Positions 46,301-58,721 of a stretch of DNA of 64,000 nucleotides are shown here, piece by piece (within the stretch, counting starts at the first letter, position 1; each line of letters opens with the position of its first letter). Both the position numbers and the translations under genes were made by a program. The notes beneath the pieces are model-generated. The model was given only the letters and a program-made list of their open reading frames with translations, was not told the DNA's origin and made no database searches. Origin of the DNA: Fremontodendron californicum. Lineage: Eukaryota; Streptophyta; Magnoliopsida; Malvales; Malvaceae. The stretch spans positions 30,572,123-30,636,122 of the forward strand of contig JAULJL010000003.1 of NCBI GenBank assembly GCA_030761205.1. The letters run 5' to 3'.

Positions 46301-48177
46301 GAAAATGAAAGTGCAAGAGTTGGTGCTCAAGAGCAACCTCAAGAAGCTAATATTTCAAGCTTTTCTCTTCAAACTTTCCTTTATTTCTAAACTTTTCTTT
46401 TTTTTGCTCTCAACCAAGAAGATAAAAACTAAGAAAAACTAAGAGAAATCAGCCAAAATGGAAAAGAAGAAACCAAAATCTGCCTCCCCTCCCTTAGGGC
46501 TAGCCTTAATGCATGGTTATATAGCCTCCAAGATGTTGTCATTTTTGTGTAACCTAATTTCCATCAAATGGCCAATAATTCAAGATCAAAAGTCATGAAA
46601 TTACCACCTTTAGATTAGCATCTCAGCCCTCTCAAATTACAGCTATGCAAAAATAATGTTGACATCTTTCTTAACCTATGTGGTTTAATCACCATGGCTT
46701 GATCAAAGAGAATGGTTAACTAACTCTTGATTTTTAACCACTTGATTAAAAAAAAAATTAGAAGCTTCCTCCTTTCTTTGGGCTTGGGCATGCCAGCACT
46801 TCTCTTTTCCAGCCCAACTCTGATTTTTTTGAAGGGCCAAAAAAGCCCTTTTCGGTTGCTTGGGTGAAATGACCATTTTGCCCCCCGGATGCAAATAAAT
46901 ATCAAACGGACTCCAAATTCAATTTTTCTTTTTTTAATACTTCCAAAATAATAAAATATTGAGTTCTGGAAGCTTTCAAAATTATCCGAGTCCGTTTGCT
47001 ATTTATTTGGATTTTTTCTTCCCAAAAATGCCCTTTTATGCCCCTACATTTTACCATTTTTTAAACGAGCTCCCAATCAAGATTTTTCTTCACCAATCTC
47101 TTCAAAATAATTAAAAAGTGTGATCTGGAAGTTTTCATAATTTTTGGAGCTCATTTGGTATTTTTTTTGGGATTTATCGGCTTGAATTACTGCATAGGAG
47201 GCCCGGGATTTGGCCATTTTGCAAACGAACTCGGAATCAAGATTTTCTTTCGCCAATCTCTTCCAAATAATTTAAAAATGAGATTTGCCAAATTTCAGAA
47301 TTTTTGGAGTCCATTTGCTATTTTTCCGGGATTTATCTTTTTGAATTACTGCATAAGAAGCCCGGGATTTGGCCACTTTGCAAACGAACTCGGAATCAAG
47401 ATTTTCTTTCTCCAATCTCTTTCAAATGATTTCAGAATGAGATTGACAAATTTTCCATAATTTTCGGAGTCCATTTGCTATTTTTCCCAAATTTTTCCAA
47501 TTTTACCCTTTAACCTCCGAAACCCGGTTTTGCTCAAAACAAGTCCGATTTTCAGATTTTCTTCTATCTGAGCCTTGGGCTATCCTTTTTAATCATTCCT
47601 CATCCATTGGGGGCTTTGGTCTTACCAAGTCGGGCCATTTCTGTGATTCTTCCCGATTTCACCGAAATCCACTAAAAACCCTAATTCTCGGTTTTCTCCC
47701 GGATTGACTTTTTTTTCGGTTTTTCTTGCAAGTGACTTCTCCATTACCCGTAGTCAGTGCTTATCTTTCATTTGGAACCTTCAATTTCGACCAGTTTGAT
47801 CGTTTAAGCACTTTTCCCCAAATTTCTCGGATTAGGGTTTCCTTTCTACTGAATCTCCAAATCCCAACTTCCGAACTCCATATCTTTCAATGTAGACCGC
47901 GGATTATCAAAATTCTTTCGCCATTTTTCAATTGAACTTAAAATCTTGATTTTGAAAGTGGATTGACTTTTTCAGTAGTTGACTTTCTGGGGTTGACTTT
48001 TTCGGGTTGACTTTTTCGAGGTTGACTTTTTTCAAGTTTGACTTTTTGTGCTCGCCCTCTTAAACTAAGTCTCGGAGTACCACCTGCAGGATGAAAACAG
48101 TCTTTTTACACTTGGGAACATCAATATGGGAAGAAAACATACCTGTTTAGTGGTCCGGACAAAATTAGGTGTCTACA
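43347..48177 (-). repeat. 4.8-kb 3' LTR of the minus-strand Ogre-like element
   Basis: Minus strand starts TGTAGACACCTAATTTTGTC and ends GGTTGCGACA. It contains a 213-bp tandem repeat (AATTCCCAGA at 44741, 44954, 45167) and a 159-bp repeat around 47155-47460. GTTATATAGCCTCC (about 46517-46530) is the complement of its TATA box. ORFs such as 47155-47460 arise from these repeats and are not genes. Confidence 0.9.
44560..45230. repeat. 213-bp tandem repeat in the Ogre-like LTR
   Basis: About three units, each with CCACTGTCCAGTTTTAATCC and AGAGATGTACGAGTTTTTGG. The same array is at 53680-54320 in the plus LTR. The solo LTR at 11513 has a single unit. Confidence 0.88.
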
Positions 48178-48191
48178 GCTGCCCCTCTTTG
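48178..48191 (-). other. Polypurine tract of the minus-strand Ogre-like element
   Basis: Plus strand GCTGCCCCTCTTTG, so minus strand CAAAGAGGGGCAGC directly before TGTAGACACC. Confidence 0.75.
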
Positions 48192-48289
48192 GCTATTGCT
48201 GAGAATCAGGAATCAGGCAAAGATAAACCGACACTAATTTTGTACGGTCAGTGACATCACATGTGAAGAAAAGGGAAAGGGGTTTCTTT

Positions 48290-48450
48290 TTCATTTTAAT
48301 TTTTTTTCATTTTCTATTTTTCATTTTTTCATTTTTTTCTTCTTTCTTCTTTTTTTCTTTTTTCTTTTTTCTTTTTTTTTATTTTTTTTTATTATTTTTT
48401 TTATTATTATTTTTTTATTTTTTCTATTTTCTCTTTTTTCATTTTTTTTA
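48290..48450. repeat. Long T-rich low-complexity tract
   Basis: About 160 bp of TTTTC/TTTTA runs, A-rich on the element's sense strand, between the tandem repeats and the PPT. The open frame through it is not a gene. Confidence 0.9.
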
Positions 48451-48559
48451 AAAACAATAAATTGAAGATTTTGTCCTTAAATTGAATTCCCTGCCTAAAC
48501 AAGGCTCGATTCGTCTTAAGGGAATGAATTCGATTTCAAAAGAAAAATTTATGCTCGAA

Positions 48560-50030
48560 GGGCTTTAAAATTGGTGCCCGAAGGTCTTAAAATGGTGCCC
48601 GGAGGTCTTAAAAATTGGTGCCCGGAGGTCTTAAAAATTGGTGCCCGGAGGTCTTACCCCTGAAAAAAGTTATGCCCGGAGGTCTTAAAGATGTTGCCCG
48701 GAGGTCTTACCTGTGATTTGAAAAATTATGTCCGGAGGTCTTAAAAATTGGTGCCCGGAGGTCTTACCCCTGAAAAAAGTTATGCCCGGAGGTCTTAAAG
48801 ATGTTGCCCAGAGGTCTTACCTATGATTTGAAAAAAATTATGCCCGGAGGTCTTACCCCTAAAAAAAATAATGCCCGGAGGTCTTAAAGATGTTGCCCGG
48901 AGGTCTTACCTGTGATTTGAAAAATTATGCCCGGAGGTCTTAAAAATGGTGCCCATAGGCCTTACCCCTGAAAAAAAGAGTTATGCCCGGAGGTCTTAAA
49001 GATGTTGCCCGGAGGTCTTACCTGTGATTTGAAAAATTATGCCCGGAGGTCTTAAAATGGTGCCCGGAGGTCTTAAAAATTGGTGCCCGGAGGTCTTACC
49101 TGTGATTTGAAAAAAATGCGCTCTATGCGACTTTAAAAATGTTGCCCGGAGGTTTTAAGAATGGTGCCCGGAGGCCTTACCCGTGATTTGGAAGAAATGC
49201 GCTGTATGCGACTTTAAAAATGATGCCCGGAGGTCTTAAGAATGGTGCCCGGAGGCCTTACCCATAATTTGGAAGAAATGCGCTGTACGCGACTTTAAAA
49301 ATGATGCCCGGAGGTCTTAAGAATGGTGCCCGGAGGCCTTGCCCATAATTTGGAAGAAATGCGTTGTACGCGACTTTAAAAATGATGCCCGGAGGTCTTA
49401 AGAATGGTGCCCGGAGGCCTTACCCGTGATTTGGAAGAAATGCGCTGTATGCGACTTTAAAAATGATGCCCGGAGGTCTTAAGAATGGTGCCCGGAGGCC
49501 TTACCCGTAATTTGGAAGAAATGCGCTGTATGCGACTTTAAAAATGATGCCCGAAGGTCTTAAGAATGGTGCCCGGAGGCCTTACCCGTGATTTGGAAGA
49601 AATGCGCTGTATGCGACTTTAAAAATGATGCCCGGAGGTCTTAAGAATGGTGCCCGGAGGCCTTACCCATAATTTGGAAGAAATGCGCTGTATGCGACTT
49701 TAAAAATGATGCCCGGAGGTCTTAAGAATGGTGCCCGGAGGCCTTACCCGTGATTTGGAAGAAATGCGCTGTATGCGACTTTAAAAATGATGCCCGGAGG
49801 TCTTAAGAATGGTGCCCGGAGGCCTTACCCATAATTTGGAAACAATGCGCTGCATGCGACTTTAAAAATGATGCCCGGAGGTCTTAAGAATAGTGCCCGG
49901 AGGCCTTACCCCTGAAAAAAGTTATGCCCGGAGGTTTTAAAGATGTTGCCCGGAGGTCTTAAAGATATTGCCCGGAGGTCTTACCTGTGATTTGAAAAAT
50001 TATGCCCGGAGGTCTTAAAAATGTTCTTTG
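48560..50030 (-). repeat. Tandem array of GCCCGGAGGTCTTA units (81-bp higher-order period)
   Basis: The core GCCCGGAGGTCTTA occurs dozens of times. From about 49140 to 49900 it is organised in 81-bp units, each with one GGAGGTCTTA, one GGAGGCCTTACCC and one GAAATGCGCTGTATGCGACT (anchors at 49190, 49271, 49352, 49433). The flanks are a simpler, irregular version. Variable tandem repeats near the 3' end are a known trait of Ogre elements. The same array is inverted at 63035-64000. Confidence 0.93.
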
Positions 50031-50728
50031 AAGAATTGTTGAAAATTACCCTAACGATTTTGAGAAGATGCGAATGCTTTTTGATGCAGATGCAGGTGTT
50101 GAATAAGACACGAAATGACTTAAACTGGTGCAAATGTCTTTAATGCAAATGTAAATGACTTGGATTGATGCCCATGTTTCATGATGCAGATGACCCTACT
50201 AATTGTGTTCATGTAACTGGTTTATGAATGGTGTAACTACAATTACCACACAGTAATGAAAATGCAATGATTCTAGAAATGATGCAATTGCTTGAGATGA
50301 CACAAATACGAATTCCATGAAGAATGTAAATGTAAAGGTAAAATACAGATGCTTATGGAATAATGCCAATGCAAATACCCATGAATGATGCAAATGCTTG
50401 CCGACACTGTGCAGATGCAAAAGCTCGATAAAGAGATGAGTGCTCATGAGTGATGCAAGTGCCCCCGGCTGTTTTTCTAGACTTTGGCTTAGCCTTTCAA
50501 ATTCATTTTTCCTCTTCAAATCAGAGTATATCTTCAATTCATTTTGGCTATTCTCTTTGCCCCAACAGTTTTTCAAACTTTCATCAACAGAGATCTTAAC
50601 CGGGTTCTATTTCTTCTTCTCATATCTGGAAGTCAAGACCTATCCTGGCAGTTCTACACCTTTGAGTTAGAAAAATCCTTGTCTCATGCCAACATCAAAA
50701 TGGGTATTTCAAAAAAATCTTTTTATTT
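50031..50728 (-). other. 3' internal non-coding region of the minus-strand element
   Basis: Rich in GCAAATGC/GCATTTGC words. Its complement is near-identical to 62331-63030. Homology stops exactly at 50728, where the plus-strand LTR begins, showing the insertion point. Confidence 0.8.
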
Positions 50729-53700
50729 TGTAGACACCTAATTTTGTCCGGACCACTAAACATGTATGTTTTCTTCCCATATTGATGTTCCCAAGTGTAA
50801 AAAGACTGTTTTCATCCTGCAGGTGGTACTCCGAGACTTAGTTTAAGAGGGCGAGCACAAAAGGTCAAACTTGAAAAAAGTCAACCCCAAAAAAGTCAAC
50901 TCCAAAAAAGTCAACCCCAGAAAGTCAACTACTGAAAAAGTCAACCCACTTTCAAAATCAAGATTTTAAGTTCAATTGAAAAATGGCGAAAGAATTTTGA
51001 TAATCCGAGGTCTACATTGAAAGATATGGAGTTCGGAAGTTGGGATTTGGAGATTCAGTAGAAAGGAACCCTAATCCGAGAAATTTGGGGAAAAGTGCTT
51101 AAACGATCAAACTGGTCGAAATTGAAGGTTCCGAATGAAAGATAAGCACTGACTACGGGTAATGGAGAAGTCACTTGCAAGAAAAACCGAAAAAAAAGTC
51201 AATCCGGGAGAAAACCGAGAATTAGGGTTTTTAGTGGATTTCGGTGATATCGGGAAGAATCACAGAAATAGCCCGACTTGGTAAGACCAAAGCCCCCAAT
51301 GGATGAGGAATGATTAAAAAGGATAGCCCAAGGCTCAGATTGAAGAAAATCTGAAAATCGGACTTGTTTTGAGCAAAACCGGGTTTCGGAGGTTAAAGGG
51401 TAAAATTGGAAAAATTTGGGAAAAATAGCAAATGGACTCCGAAAATTATGGAAAATTTGTCAATCTCATTCTTAAATCATTTGAAAGAGATTGGAGAAAG
51501 AAAATCTTGATTCCGAGTTCGTTTGCAAAGTGGCCAAATCCCGGGCTTCTTATGCAATAATTCAAAAAGATAAATCTCGGAAAAATAGCAAATGGACTCC
51601 AAAAATTCTGAAATTTGGCAAATCTCATTTTTAAATTATTTGGAATATATTGGCGAAAGAAAATCTTGATTCCGAGTTCGTTTGCAAAATGGCCAAATCC
51701 CGGGCCTCCTATGCAGTAATTCAAGCCGATAAATACCAAAAAAATACCAAATGAGCTCCAAAAATTATGAAAACTTCCAGATCACACTTTTTAATTATTT
51801 TGAAGAGATTGGTGAAGAAAAATCTTGATTTGGAGCTCGTTTAAAAAATGGTAAAATGTAGGGGCATAAAAGGGCATTTTTGGGAAGAAAAAATCCAAAT
51901 AAATAGCAAACGGACTCGGATAATTTTGAAAACTTCCAGAACTCAATATTTTATTATTTTGGAAGTATTAAAAAAAGAAAAATTGAATTTGGAGTCCGTT
52001 TGATATTTATTTGCATCCGGGGGGCAAAATGGTCATTTCACCCAAGCAACCGAAAATGGCTTTTTTGGCCCTTCAAAAAAATCAGAGTTGGGCTGGAAAA
52101 GAGAAGTGCTGGCATGCCCAAGCCCAAAGAAAGGAGGAAGCTTCTAATTTTTTTTTTTTAATCAAGTGGTTACAAATCAAGAGTTAGTTAACCATTCTCT
52201 TTGATCAAGCCATGGTGATTAAACCACATAGGTTAAGAAAGATGTCAACATTATTTTTGCATAGCTGTAATTTGAGAGGGCTGAGATGCTAATCTAAAGG
52301 TGGTAATTTCATGACTTTTCATCTTGAATTATTGGCCATTTGATGGAAATTAGGTCACACAAAAATGACAACATCTTGGAGGCTATATAACCATGCATTA
52401 AGGCTAGCCCTAAGGGGGTGGAGGCAGATTTTGGTTTCTTCTTTTCCATTTTGGCTGATTTCTCTTAGTTTTTCTTAGTTTTTATCTTCTTGGTTGAGAG
52501 CAAAAAAAGAAAAGTTTAGAAATAAAGGAAAGTTTGAAGAGAAAAGCTTGAAATATTAGCTTCTTGAGGTTGCTCTTGAGCACCAACTCTTGCACTTTCA
52601 TTTTCTATTCTTGTTTTTTGCTATTTTAATCTCTACTTGGTGAGTTTTCATTTTAAAATAATGTTTCTTGTTCTTCCTTCATTTCCTTTCTTAAGTATAT
52701 TTTTTTTACATTTTGTTTTTACAATAAACTCACCATGGCCAAATGGCCTACATTATTTATTTTAAGTTGTTGTTTCAATTCATTTTACCATATTGTTTAT
52801 GCTATTTTCTTTGTTTTTGATGTTTTAAGTGTTATGTTATTTCATGTTCTTAAGTTATATTTAATTTGGTTGCTTTGTTTGTTGCCATTTATGTCTTAGA
52901 TATCATGTTTTTGCATTTTTAATTTTCTGTTTTCATGTTGTTTAAATTTGAGCATGTTTTAGAGTTAGCATATTAAGTGTTTGTGAAAATGCTTGTGTGA
53001 TTCTTTGCATGATTCTTGTTTTATATCTTAGTGAGCATGTTTTAGATTTGGTATATTAGGTGTTTGTGAAAATGCTTGTGTGATTTTTGTGTTATAACTT
53101 AGTTTTTCATGCTAGCATACCAAGTGTTTGTGAAAATGCCATGCTTGTTGGAGCTTGGGGCCATTTGGCTACTCCATGTGTTTTGCATTGTGTGTTGTAT
53201 TTTTTGTCATGCTAGTTGTTAGGTTTTTGCATTTGCATGATATTTGGTTGGATTTTTGAATTAAGCATGCCTTGTGTTTGTGAAAATGCCATGCATGTCT
53301 TAGGTCTAGGTTACATTAAATGCCATGCAAGTTCATGTTAGGTCTATGCCATATTATTTATGTCATGCATTTTCCTTACATTTAGGTTTAGATCCATGCA
53401 TTTCATGCATTATGTTTGCTGCATTGTTTCATGCATTTCATGTTCATGCCACTTGAATAATGACTTGAGCCAATTAATGGTTCAAAGTCATGCTCTCTTG
53501 AGCACACTTGTGGAAAATTAAGTTTGTCAAATTGATTATTCTACCTTTGTGATTTTTTTTACTTAGCCAATTTTTATCTAACTTTCAAAAAGTCCTAGCT
53601 ACTGCTTTCAAGTCATTTTATGAGTTTCAAATATTTTTATTTTTATTTTTAAATGATTTTATCAAAGACAAAAAAAATGTGTTGGCAAAGCAGTTTTTTT

Positions 53701-55556
53701 TCCACCCAAAACTCGTACATCTCCGATTTTTCTGGGAATTCATCTTTGATCAGAAAATTAAGCCAATTTTTTCTCATGTAGTTTTATATGTCCTGAGTCT
53801 CCAGTATTTGTTTTAGAATTTTTGGAATTTTTAAAAATAGGGTAAAAAATCGTGGATTAAAACTGGACAGTGGAGTCAGGATTGAATTTAAAGAAAAACA
53901 AAGCAGTTTTTTCTCCTCCAAAAACTCGTACATCTCTGATTTTTCTGGGAATTCATCTTTGATCAAAAAATTAAGACGATTTTTTCTCGTGTAGTTTTAA
54001 ATGTCATGAGTCTCCAGTATTTTTTTCAGAATTTTTGGAATTTTTTAAAATAGGGTAAAAAATCGTGGATTAAAACTGGACAGTGGAGTCAGAATTGAAT
54101 TTAAAGAAAAACAAAGCAGTTTTTTCTCCTCCAAAAACTCGTACATCTCTGATTTTTCTGGGAATTCATCTTTGATTCGAAAATTAAGCCGATTTTTTTT
54201 CGTGTAGTTTTACATGTTCTGAGTTTCCAGTATTTTTTTTAGAATTTTTGGAATTTTTAAAAATAGGATAAAAATTCGTGGATTAAAACTGGACAGTGAA
54301 GTCAGAATTGAATTTAAAAAAAAAACAATTTTCTGTTTTGGTTAATTTACTTAGAGTGGGCTGATTAGAAGGGTTAGCTACTGACTTAGGGTAATTTCTA
54401 AGCCTTTTCAAACTCTAAAAATGGTTTTTCAAGTCCCGGGTTAAGGGTAGTCAAGTCCGGATTTTTTAAACTTAGGAAATTAGAGCCATTTTAAAGAAAT
54501 TAGCCCAGTTTTTATTTTTAATTCAAGCTTTTCAAAATTGTTTTCAAACAATCACAAAGTATTTTGGTTTTAGAATATTTAATTTGACATATTTTCCTAA
54601 GGTAGCCGGATATCTTTTTAGATATACGGATTTCCTTAATTAAAGGAAAAAAATACATTTCATGCATTGCATTTTTATATTCATGCATTTTATATAATAT
54701 GTGATTCTTGCTATAATAATTTCTATGATATTGTTGTTATTTTGATTTATATTTTTTGATGTTACATGGTTTATTATATGGTTTCGAATATTTCATGATA
54801 TCCTATGCTTTTATTTAGTTATCTTTATTTAGCATATACGTATTCATTTATTTTAAATGTTTTCAAAAGATAATGGTTTTCAATAAAAATAAAGATATTC
54901 CCGAGTTAAAATAATTCATGAGTTCTCTACCGGGTTTGCTGGAGGGAATATCATCAATTATCATTAATAAAGGAATATCTTTCTTTCAAAAAAGAGAATG
55001 ATTCGGAAAGTTTTCCAAAACTAATAAAAATTTCTATATTTTGCCACGTTTGTTGGGGAATATAGGAAAATTTTGAATTTATAAATTCTGGATCATTTTC
55101 AATAAAAAAAATGAAATTATTTTTCTTTAAATTGGGAATTAACTTGAAATACTAAATTTAAAACCAACTTTTTACCGAGACTTGAGATAACACACGATTA
55201 ATAAGGTACCGATTTATACGGGCGTTGTGGGGGTGCTAATCCTTCCCCACACGTAACCGACTCCCGAACCCGCTTCTTTGATTTCTCTGGTTTAAAACGC
55301 AGACTTGAAATTGGTTTTTAAAATGTTTTAATTAATTTTTAAAATATTTTATAAAACCGGTTTTAATAGGTGGCCGATCACACCTAGCTAAAAAAGATTG
55401 GTGGCGACTCCATGTCTTTTTTAAGGTCATTTTCAAAACCTTCATTTTTCTAGAGGAATTAAGTCGACTTTTCCTCGATTTTTTTTTAATGTCACGCCTA
55501 ACGAATAATAAAGTCTTGCGATGAGACTCGTCGTTATTTTTTTTTAGGTTGCGACA
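50729..55556 (+). repeat. 4.8-kb 5' LTR of the plus-strand Ogre-like element
   Basis: TGTAGACACC ... GGTTGCGACA, 4828 bp, very similar to 43347-48177 (4831 bp). TATA-like GGCTATATAACC at 52381-52392 puts U3 near 1.65 kb. It holds the 159-bp (51440-51780) and 213-bp (53680-54320) tandem repeats. Confidence 0.92.
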
Positions 55557-55559
55557 GCT

Positions 55560-55577
55560 TGGCGACTCCACTGGGGA
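55560..55577 (+). other. Primer-binding site of the Ogre-like element
   Basis: TGGCGACTCCACTGGGGA starts 4 bp after the LTR. It is the PBS type reported for Ogre-like elements (tRNA-Arg). Confidence 0.8.
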
Positions 55578-57097
55578 AATATTAGAGAGTCAGGCCTAGA
55601 ATTAGTCGTGTGTTATCAAAGTCTCCGTTTTGTTGGTTTAATTGGTATTTGATTTTAATTCCCACATTTTTTTAATAAGGAGAATTTTGAAAATAATAAA
55701 TTGTTTTTAAATATGTTCATACTCATGTGCATGCATTTTATTTTTGTTCTCTAGTTATTTAAGGTTGTATATTATAATTGCTTGTTGGTTAATGCGTTAC
55801 ACTATTCTTGAATGTTTTAATTGCTAGGGTATTTAGAATAAGGTTTGTAGAATAGGTGGTGAAAGGTTTATTATTCCTCCACACACACTACACGTGCATT
55901 TGCATAACATGAATCCTATACCCGGGTTCCGTCCTTTTAAGTGGGAGTAAAGTAACTACGCCTTCGTGATTGATCCTCCGTATGGGCTAGTGAAACACTT
56001 TCGGAGTATAAAGTACCTAATGCCTTCGTGATGATCCTCCGCATGGGCATAGGAAAATATACTCTAACGAATTGAACCCGCTTTTATCGGGGTGCCTTAC
56101 TAGCCTTCACTGGCGACAGTGAGGAACAATTCGGAGCCTTAGAACCGATTCACCCTCATATAGTGAACCTAGGCGAAGCCATGCCGGATTTTCGTTAGAT
56201 ATACCGAAAATAGGAACACATAGAGGGACAGTTCTAAACCTTTTGTTACCTATTTTACACTCCGAATAAGTGTGGTAGATCGGGCAACGATATACGTACA
56301 TCGCCCGTAATAAATGTGATACTCCGCCTCGAAGACATCGTGATGCCTAAATAAGCAGATATTGCTGGGGCAGATGTTCATTAGCTGTTTTAAAAAAAAT
56401 AAAAAATAAAAAAATAAATTGCATGTTGCACATTTCATACATGTGTGAATAGAGCATGTACATTTTTGGTTGTGTTATTGATCTCATTCTTTGCAATAAA
56501 CAGTTGGTAATTTCATTTGATGATTTCATAAAACCGGTAGTGTCACATGAACATTTGCATATGGTACCATAGTGGGATCCACCCTGAAATTCTTTTGAAA
56601 ATAATGTGATTGGTTTTTCATAAATAAAAAAAAACACAAAAAAAAGCATGTTAAAAAAAATCATAAATTAGGAGGCAAATCTTGCATAATGAGATTTTTG
56701 AATAATCAAGATTTAGGTCCCACCAATTTCGTGTAATCATTGGTTAATTTATTTGTGTCATTTTGACATCGTGTTACAGTCATAACATGCATGATTATTC
56801 ATTGTAGAATACATTTGTGATATACATGGTCATTCTTTGTACCTACCTTTGTATTAATTCATTTATTCTTAGCATGTATCATTTTGACATCATAGCATGC
56901 ATGGTCATTCATTGTAGGACACGTTTATGACATGCATAGTCATTATCTGTATATACCTGGCATTAAATTGCATCCATAGCATACATAGTCATCATAATTT
57001 CTCTGTATATGTTCATGCATTAATCATCAATTTATTCATGCACATAGGAATAGAGCGTGTACATTCATAATCTTAATCTCATGACATTTTCATTTGC
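55578..57097 (+). other. Untranslated leader of the Ogre-like element
   Basis: 1.5 kb between PBS and the first ORF, with repeated CCTTCGTGAT(T)GATCCTCCG (55962 and 56022) and GCATGCAT/TCATAGCATGCAT words. No ORF of note. Confidence 0.6.
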
Positions 57098-58048
57098 ATG
57101 AAAGGGGTTCGAGATATGAGGAATGAATCGGAGGAACGATTGGGTGCTTTGGAACGCAATCAAGATGAATATGGACATGAAATCCGAGAGGTGAAGGAAC
57201 AACTTGCCAAATTGCTGAAAATGGTTGAGGATATGGGTAACAGTAAAGGTGAACTTTCTCAGGGCTTCGCATCATCTTCGGATCAACCAAAACCATTAGG
57301 TCCAGAACATACAATCCTTGCTGGATCCTGCACTTGTCAATGCCACAAAGGTTGCAATCCTGATGAAATTGTGGACAAAATCATGAAAATAATTAAACCT
57401 GAAAGCCTGATACCAAAGACAGAAACCTCGAATCCAGTACCATACCTGCAAACTGTTCTAGGTCCAAACCAGTATCCCCACCCTACTATGGTCCAATCGT
57501 CCATTGGGACGACCACTACGGGATTCCTGAATCCCACTCCATCGTTACCAACTATCAGTTCATACTATTTCCCTCATCAATCACCTTATCCAGTACCTGA
57601 GATAGGAACCTCGAGCTATGTACAACCTCCAAAGGCCCCGTGTCCAAATCCATACCCTTACCATGCTGTTCCGCCACATCCCCATGTAAACACTCCGGTT
57701 CGAACCTTAGTGCTACCACCAAGTGCCCCAACTCCTAGGCCATGTGTGACTAAGAAACGATCCCAGAATAAGACCCAAATGCATTTTGATCCCATTCCAA
57801 TCAGCTACCAAGAGCTCCTCCCTATACTGATCCAAAATCACATGGTTGCCTGTGTCCCATTGAAACCCCTGTTACCACCATATCCAATATGGTATAATCC
57901 AAATGAAAGATGTGATTATCACTGTGGAATTGTTGGCCATAGCATCGAAGATTGTATAGCAGTCAAAAGGAAAGTGCAAGCTCTCATAGATGCCAAGTGG
58001 TTGGATCCAACGACACTGATTGATAAAGGACTGGGAAAACGCCATTAG
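57098..58048 (+). CDS. Gag-like ORF 1 of the Ogre-like element, 316 aa
   Basis: Residues 5-50 form a charged coiled coil (ESEERLGALERNQDEYGHEI). A Pro/Tyr-rich middle follows. The end resembles the distal part of plant Ty3/gypsy gag: PISYQELLPILIQNHMVAC, YNPNERCDYHCGIVGHSIED, CIAVKRKVQALIDAKWL, with a finger-like C-x2-H-x6-H-x4-C. The capsid-type gag core is missing. It is intact, with no stop. It may be the element's extra ORF1 or a shortened gag duplicated from the one at 58722. Probable role: RNA packaging. Confidence 0.7.
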   Translation: MKGVRDMRNESEERLGALERNQDEYGHEIREVKEQLAKLLKMVEDMGNSKGELSQGFASSSDQPKPLGPEHTILAGSCTCQCHKGCNPDEIVDKIMKIIKPESLIPKTETSNPVPYLQTVLGPNQYPHPTMVQSSIGTTTTGFLNPTPSLPTISSYYFPHQSPYPVPEIGTSSYVQPPKAPCPNPYPYHAVPPHPHVNTPVRTLVLPPSAPTPRPCVTKKRSQNKTQMHFDPIPISYQELLPILIQNHMVACVPLKPLLPPYPIWYNPNERCDYHCGIVGHSIEDCIAVKRKVQALIDAKWLDPTTLIDKGLGKRH

Positions 58049-58721
58049 GATTGGGAGATTTACAGCATTGAAGTGGAAAGACTTCGGTCTTATATGATGT
58101 AATAGGATTTCACTTTTTTCAGTAGCCGGCTCTTATAGCCTTAGGATGCTAGGAAGAATAAAGTGCTTGTAAAGACAGTTTTAACTACTGCTCAAATTTT
58201 GTAAAACATGGTTTATACCATTGTGAACATTGATATGGGAATGAATTGAGTATGCTTCAAATTTATAAGATGTTGATGATTAAGTTCCTCCGATTCTTAT
58301 TTCCTCCGTGATATCTTCCCCTTTGTATATACTCTATATCAATCATTCATTGTTTGCATGTATCATAATTGACACCGTGTTGCATTCATAGGATATATGA
58401 TCATTCATTGGGAAACATGCTAAAATGCATATGATTAGTCATTGCATATATCCATGTGTTGATTTGTTTATTCTTTGTTTGCAACATGTTGGCATTGTGA
58501 TTGCATTTATCACATATATGGTCATCATGTTTCCATTGTACATATCCATACATCATATTGTTTAGGCTTCACATGCATGAAATTGCATTCATGGCTCATT
58601 CATCATGACATACATTTGGGGGAAATAAAATAGAAGTTGGCTTGGCTTTAGGAGTCTTTGAAAGAATTTCCATTTCAAATCAGAAGAAGTACTGAGTACA
58701 CTTTTAATACAGGCCGGTGCT
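58049..58721 (+). other. Spacer between the two gag-like ORFs
   Basis: Repeated CATATGGTCAT/ATTCATTG words like the leader's. No ORF. Confidence 0.5.

Larger units (their letters stand above)
43347..50728 (-). mobile_element. Ogre-like Ty3/gypsy element, 3' LTR plus 3' internal region (minus strand), truncated by a later insertion
   Basis: Minus-strand order: 3' internal region with 81-bp tandem repeats (50728 to 48178), PPT AAAGAGGGGCAGC, then a 4.8-kb 3' LTR ending at 43347. The left flank CTAGC (43342-43346) would be its target duplication. The 5' part continues past the right edge because a second Ogre-like element inserted at 50729. Confidence 0.85.

Noticed and set aside
47155..47460. 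101-aa ORF with internal repeats, and its twin at 51446-51739
   Set aside because: It reads through the 159-bp tandem repeat of the Ogre-like LTR; the frame is kept only because the period is a multiple of three.
49140..49900. Regularly spaced repeats resembling a CRISPR array
   Set aside because: The whole 81-bp unit is repeated with no unique spacers, in a plant retrotransposon 3' region.
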